NCBI GenBank assembly: GCA_964443315.1
Contig: CAYUCP010000009.1
Location: 1-23,666, forward strand
Direction of reading: 5' to 3'
Origin: JAGOTP01 sp964443315
Lineage (GTDB): Bacteria; Patescibacteriota; Patescibacteriia; 2-12-FULL-60-25
Length of the DNA stretch: 23,666 bases
Position 1 is the first letter of the stretch; each line of letters opens with the position of its first letter. Below are positions 21,700-23,666 of this stretch, in pieces. A program made the position numbers and the translations under genes. The notes below the pieces were generated by a model. The model was not told the DNA's origin, made no database searches, and saw nothing but the letters and a program-made list of their open reading frames with translations.

Positions 21700-23433
21700 T
21701 TAGCTTTTTCGTTCACCGTGCATGAGGAGTTCGAGCGCATGATCAAATGATCCGGCGGCTGTGACGGTTCCATTGTTTACGAAGAAGATTTCGTCAGCGT
21801 TTTCAATGGTGTTTAGGCGATGGGCAATGATGACCTTGGTTGTTGTGTTCGGAAGTTTTTCTAGAGTCTCCTCAAGGAGTTGCTCGGTTACCGTGTCGAT
21901 GTTCGCGGTGGCTTCATCCAAAATCAAGAGTTTTGGCTTACGGAGAACGGCGCGCATGAAGGCGATGAGCTGACGTTGGCCAAGGCTAATGCCATCTCCC
22001 GATGATTTTACGGGAGTTTCAAGTCCGTCTGGGAAGCGCATAAGCAGTTTTTCAAGTCCCGCGTGCTTAATTGCGCTTATACGCTCTTCGGGAGAGGCCT
22101 TCGTGTATTCGCTGTTTCCATGGAAGATATTTTCCATAATGGTTCCAGTAAATAAGAAGGGCTCTTGCAGAATGAAGCCGATGTGAGCGGCGCGTTCTTC
22201 AGGGCTGTAGGAACGAACGTCTTTGCCATGCAACAGAACGGCCCCCTCTGAAGGATCGTAGAGGCGGGCCATAAGCGATGCGGTGGTCGTTTTTCCTCCA
22301 CCGGTTGGCCCGACGAGCGCATAGGTTTTGCCCGGTTCAAGATCGAAGCTGATGTGCTTTAATACGCTCTTTCCATCGGGGTAGTTGAAAGAAACGTCCT
22401 TGAACTCGAGGATGGATTCAGTCTTTGCATCGTTCGTAGAGGAAATGGTGGAGAGCGTGAGGGGATTATTCAAAATCGCCGAAACACGATCCCAGCCGGC
22501 GACGGCAAGCTGTAAGTTCGTCCACAGAGTCGCAATTTGGCGAAGGGGAGAATAGAAGTGGTTGAGATAGATCAGGAAACTCAAGAGAAGACCGATGGTG
22601 AACTCTCCACGTGCCACCAGGAGTAATCCCATACTCACAACGATCAACTGTCCCATGTTTGAACTCACATCATAGAGAGGAGTGAATAACATGTTGCTCG
22701 CTCCGGCCCGTACAGCTGCTGTAAAGTTGGTCTGGTTCGCTTCTTCAAAGCGCGCGCGGAAATAATCACGACGGTTGAAGGCGACGATCACTTTGAAGTT
22801 GTCTAAGCTTTCTTGTACTTCGGCGCTTAAGCCTCCAGCGCTTTGTAAGCTCGCTGCGTTTCGCGTTTTCACCCAGTTGGCAGTGAGGCGCGTAATCAGG
22901 AACATGACGAAGGCAGGCAAGAGCGCCAGAAGTCCAAGTGTTGGTTTCAGCACGATCAGGAATACACCTGCACCACCAATGAGGAAGATGCTCCCGAAGA
23001 ATCGCATCAACGTTTCCGAAAAGAATTGGTTTAACTTATCTGTATCATTATTGATGCGCGAGATAAGGTCACCCGCCTTGGTTTGATGAAAGAACGCAAT
23101 AGGAAGCGACTGAAGTTTGGTAAAGACGGTATTACGCAATCCAAACAGCACATTCTGTCCAATCGTGCCCATGAGTGTCATTTGGAAATAGCCTACGAAG
23201 TAGGTAATGACGAAGGCGAAGAAGAGAATTCCAACGTAAAACCAGATGCCTGTGTAGTTTCCGGCAGCGATATATCTATCGACCACGCGACCGAAGAGAA
23301 ACGGCGTGGCAAGCATCACGCTTGAGTTGAAGATAAGCCCAAGAACGGCGATCGTGAGGTCGCGTTTATTGGTCGCCATGAGCTTGAGTAAGCTCGTGAT
23401 CTGTATGGGCTTAGCGGCTGGTGCTGGATTCAT
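21700..23433 (-). CDS. ABC exporter half-transporter, catalytically competent subunit
   Basis: 577 residues: a type-I exporter membrane domain (about 1-320, six spans; family segment HQTKAGDLISRINNDTDKL at 116-134) fused to an NBD. Walker A GPTGGGKTT (375-383), Q-loop ILQEP (421-425), signature ISLGQ (482-486), Walker B LLILDE (502-507) with catalytic E507, and H-loop H538 in AHR. The signature is degenerate (Leu for the first Gly of SGGQ), whereas Walker B and the His are intact. The ATG lies 23 nt inside the upstream ABC gene, so the two are coupled and probably heterodimerise. The substrate is unknown (drug/lipid/peptide exporters share this form). The end is convergent with the kinase. 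Confidence 0.94.
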   Translation of the reverse strand: MNPAPAAKPIQITSLLKLMATNKRDLTIAVLGLIFNSSVMLATPFLFGRVVDRYIAAGNYTGIWFYVGILFFAFVITYFVGYFQMTLMGTIGQNVLFGLRNTVFTKLQSLPIAFFHQTKAGDLISRINNDTDKLNQFFSETLMRFFGSIFLIGGAGVFLIVLKPTLGLLALLPAFVMFLITRLTANWVKTRNAASLQSAGGLSAEVQESLDNFKVIVAFNRRDYFRARFEEANQTNFTAAVRAGASNMLFTPLYDVSSNMGQLIVVSMGLLLVARGEFTIGLLLSFLIYLNHFYSPLRQIATLWTNLQLAVAGWDRVSAILNNPLTLSTISSTNDAKTESILEFKDVSFNYPDGKSVLKHISFDLEPGKTYALVGPTGGGKTTTASLMARLYDPSEGAVLLHGKDVRSYSPEERAAHIGFILQEPFLFTGTIMENIFHGNSEYTKASPEERISAIKHAGLEKLLMRFPDGLETPVKSSGDGISLGQRQLIAFMRAVLRKPKLLILDEATANIDTVTEQLLEETLEKLPNTTTKVIIAHRLNTIENADEIFFVNNGTVTAAGSFDHALELLMHGERKS

Positions 23434-23666
23434 ACGTTTCGGTTGAGCGTTGAGAGTGAGCGATCTGCACGTATTCTGGGCAGCGTTCCATCAGTTCCGC
23501 GTGCGTTCCGCTCGCGAGAACCTCCCCTTCCATCAAGAGAATGATCTGATCGTAGTCTTCGATGGGAGCAATCTTTTGCGTAATCGAAATAAGCGTGAGG
23601 TTAGGGTAGTGCTGTTCGACGTTCTTGAGAATGCGCTGTTCTGTGTTCGCGTCGATGCGGGCGGTG
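23411..23666 (-). CDS. C-terminal fragment of the partner ABC half-transporter
   Basis: 84 codons run in from the right edge to a TAA at 23413-23411. The segment starts just at the D-loop (TARIDANTEQRIL) and continues ISITQKIAPIEDYDQIILL, MEGEVLASGTHAELM and ECPEYVQI-like tail (ERCPEYVQIAHSQ), the normal end of an exporter NBD. The H-loop His is replaced by Gln (ITQKI), as in the degenerate subunit of heterodimeric exporters. Walker motifs lie outside the window. It overlaps the next gene by 23 bp. Confidence 0.9.
   Translation of the reverse strand, partial: TARIDANTEQRILKNVEQHYPNLTLISITQKIAPIEDYDQIILLMEGEVLASGTHAELMERCPEYVQIAHSQRSTETYESSTSR

Noticed and set aside
1..23666. UGA recoding as in some CPR lineages
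   Set aside because: TGA terminates gatA, lgt and several other genes at the expected family lengths and at coupled overlaps, so the standard bacterial code applies.
1..23666. CRISPR array, tRNA, rRNA, transposase, integrase or phage genes
   Set aside because: No regularly spaced repeats, cloverleaf-type sequences or mobile-element proteins were seen on reading both strands; a covariance-model scan was not possible here.

Overview
This 23.7 kb window is a compact bacterial chromosome segment that most resembles a member of the Candidate Phyla Radiation (Patescibacteria). That placement is an inference. It rests on gene content (MurJ, LepA, RecJ, LigA, PilM and type IV pilin, GatCA, Lgt, VanW, N-terminally anchored DsbA-like proteins), very short intergenic gaps, many start codons without a Shine-Dalgarno sequence, and several genes whose -10-like box lies only about 7-11 nt before the ATG, as expected of leaderless mRNAs. 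TGA is used as an ordinary stop (gatA, lgt, recA-type recoding is not seen), so the UGA-recoding CPR lineages are unlikely. No tRNA, rRNA, CRISPR array, insertion sequence or phage gene was seen.

Layout. 1-2.6 kb: tail of an unknown gene, murJ, and a secreted Ala/Lys-rich coiled-coil protein closed by a strong terminator. 2.7-6.5 kb: lepA, a 32-residue single-span membrane peptide, and a 589-residue coiled-coil protein with a PD-(D/E)XK-like segment. 6.5-6.9 kb: a GC-rich orphan gene on the minus strand with a near-consensus promoter set among inverted repeats. 6.95-9.1 kb: recJ and rnhA. 9.2-12.3 kb: a pilus cassette of pilM, a GspE/MshEN N-terminal-domain protein lacking the ATPase, a receiver-domain protein whose phospho-acceptor Asp is Glu, and a type IV pilin, ending in a 19-bp perfect hairpin with a T tract. 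12.3-15.9 kb: ligA, a SAM methyltransferase, and a convergent overlapping vanW-family gene. 16-20.5 kb: gatC, gatA, a membrane-anchored protein with an HEPN-like Rx4H motif, lgt, and two DsbA-like thiol oxidoreductases, tightly coupled. 20.5-21.7 kb: a Hanks-type Ser/Thr kinase of higher GC with a textbook ribosome-binding site. 21.7 kb to the end: two overlapping minus-strand ABC half-transporters that look like an asymmetric heterodimer.

Working together: RecJ, RNase HI and LigA are DNA replication/repair functions. MurJ, Lgt, VanW, the DsbA-like pair and the ABC exporter are envelope functions. The GatCA subunits and LepA serve translation. The least conventional parts are the pilus regulatory pair (10265-11730), the PD-(D/E)XK-like coiled-coil protein, the HEPN-like membrane protein, and two GC-rich genes (6517-6795 and 20613-21557) that look acquired.
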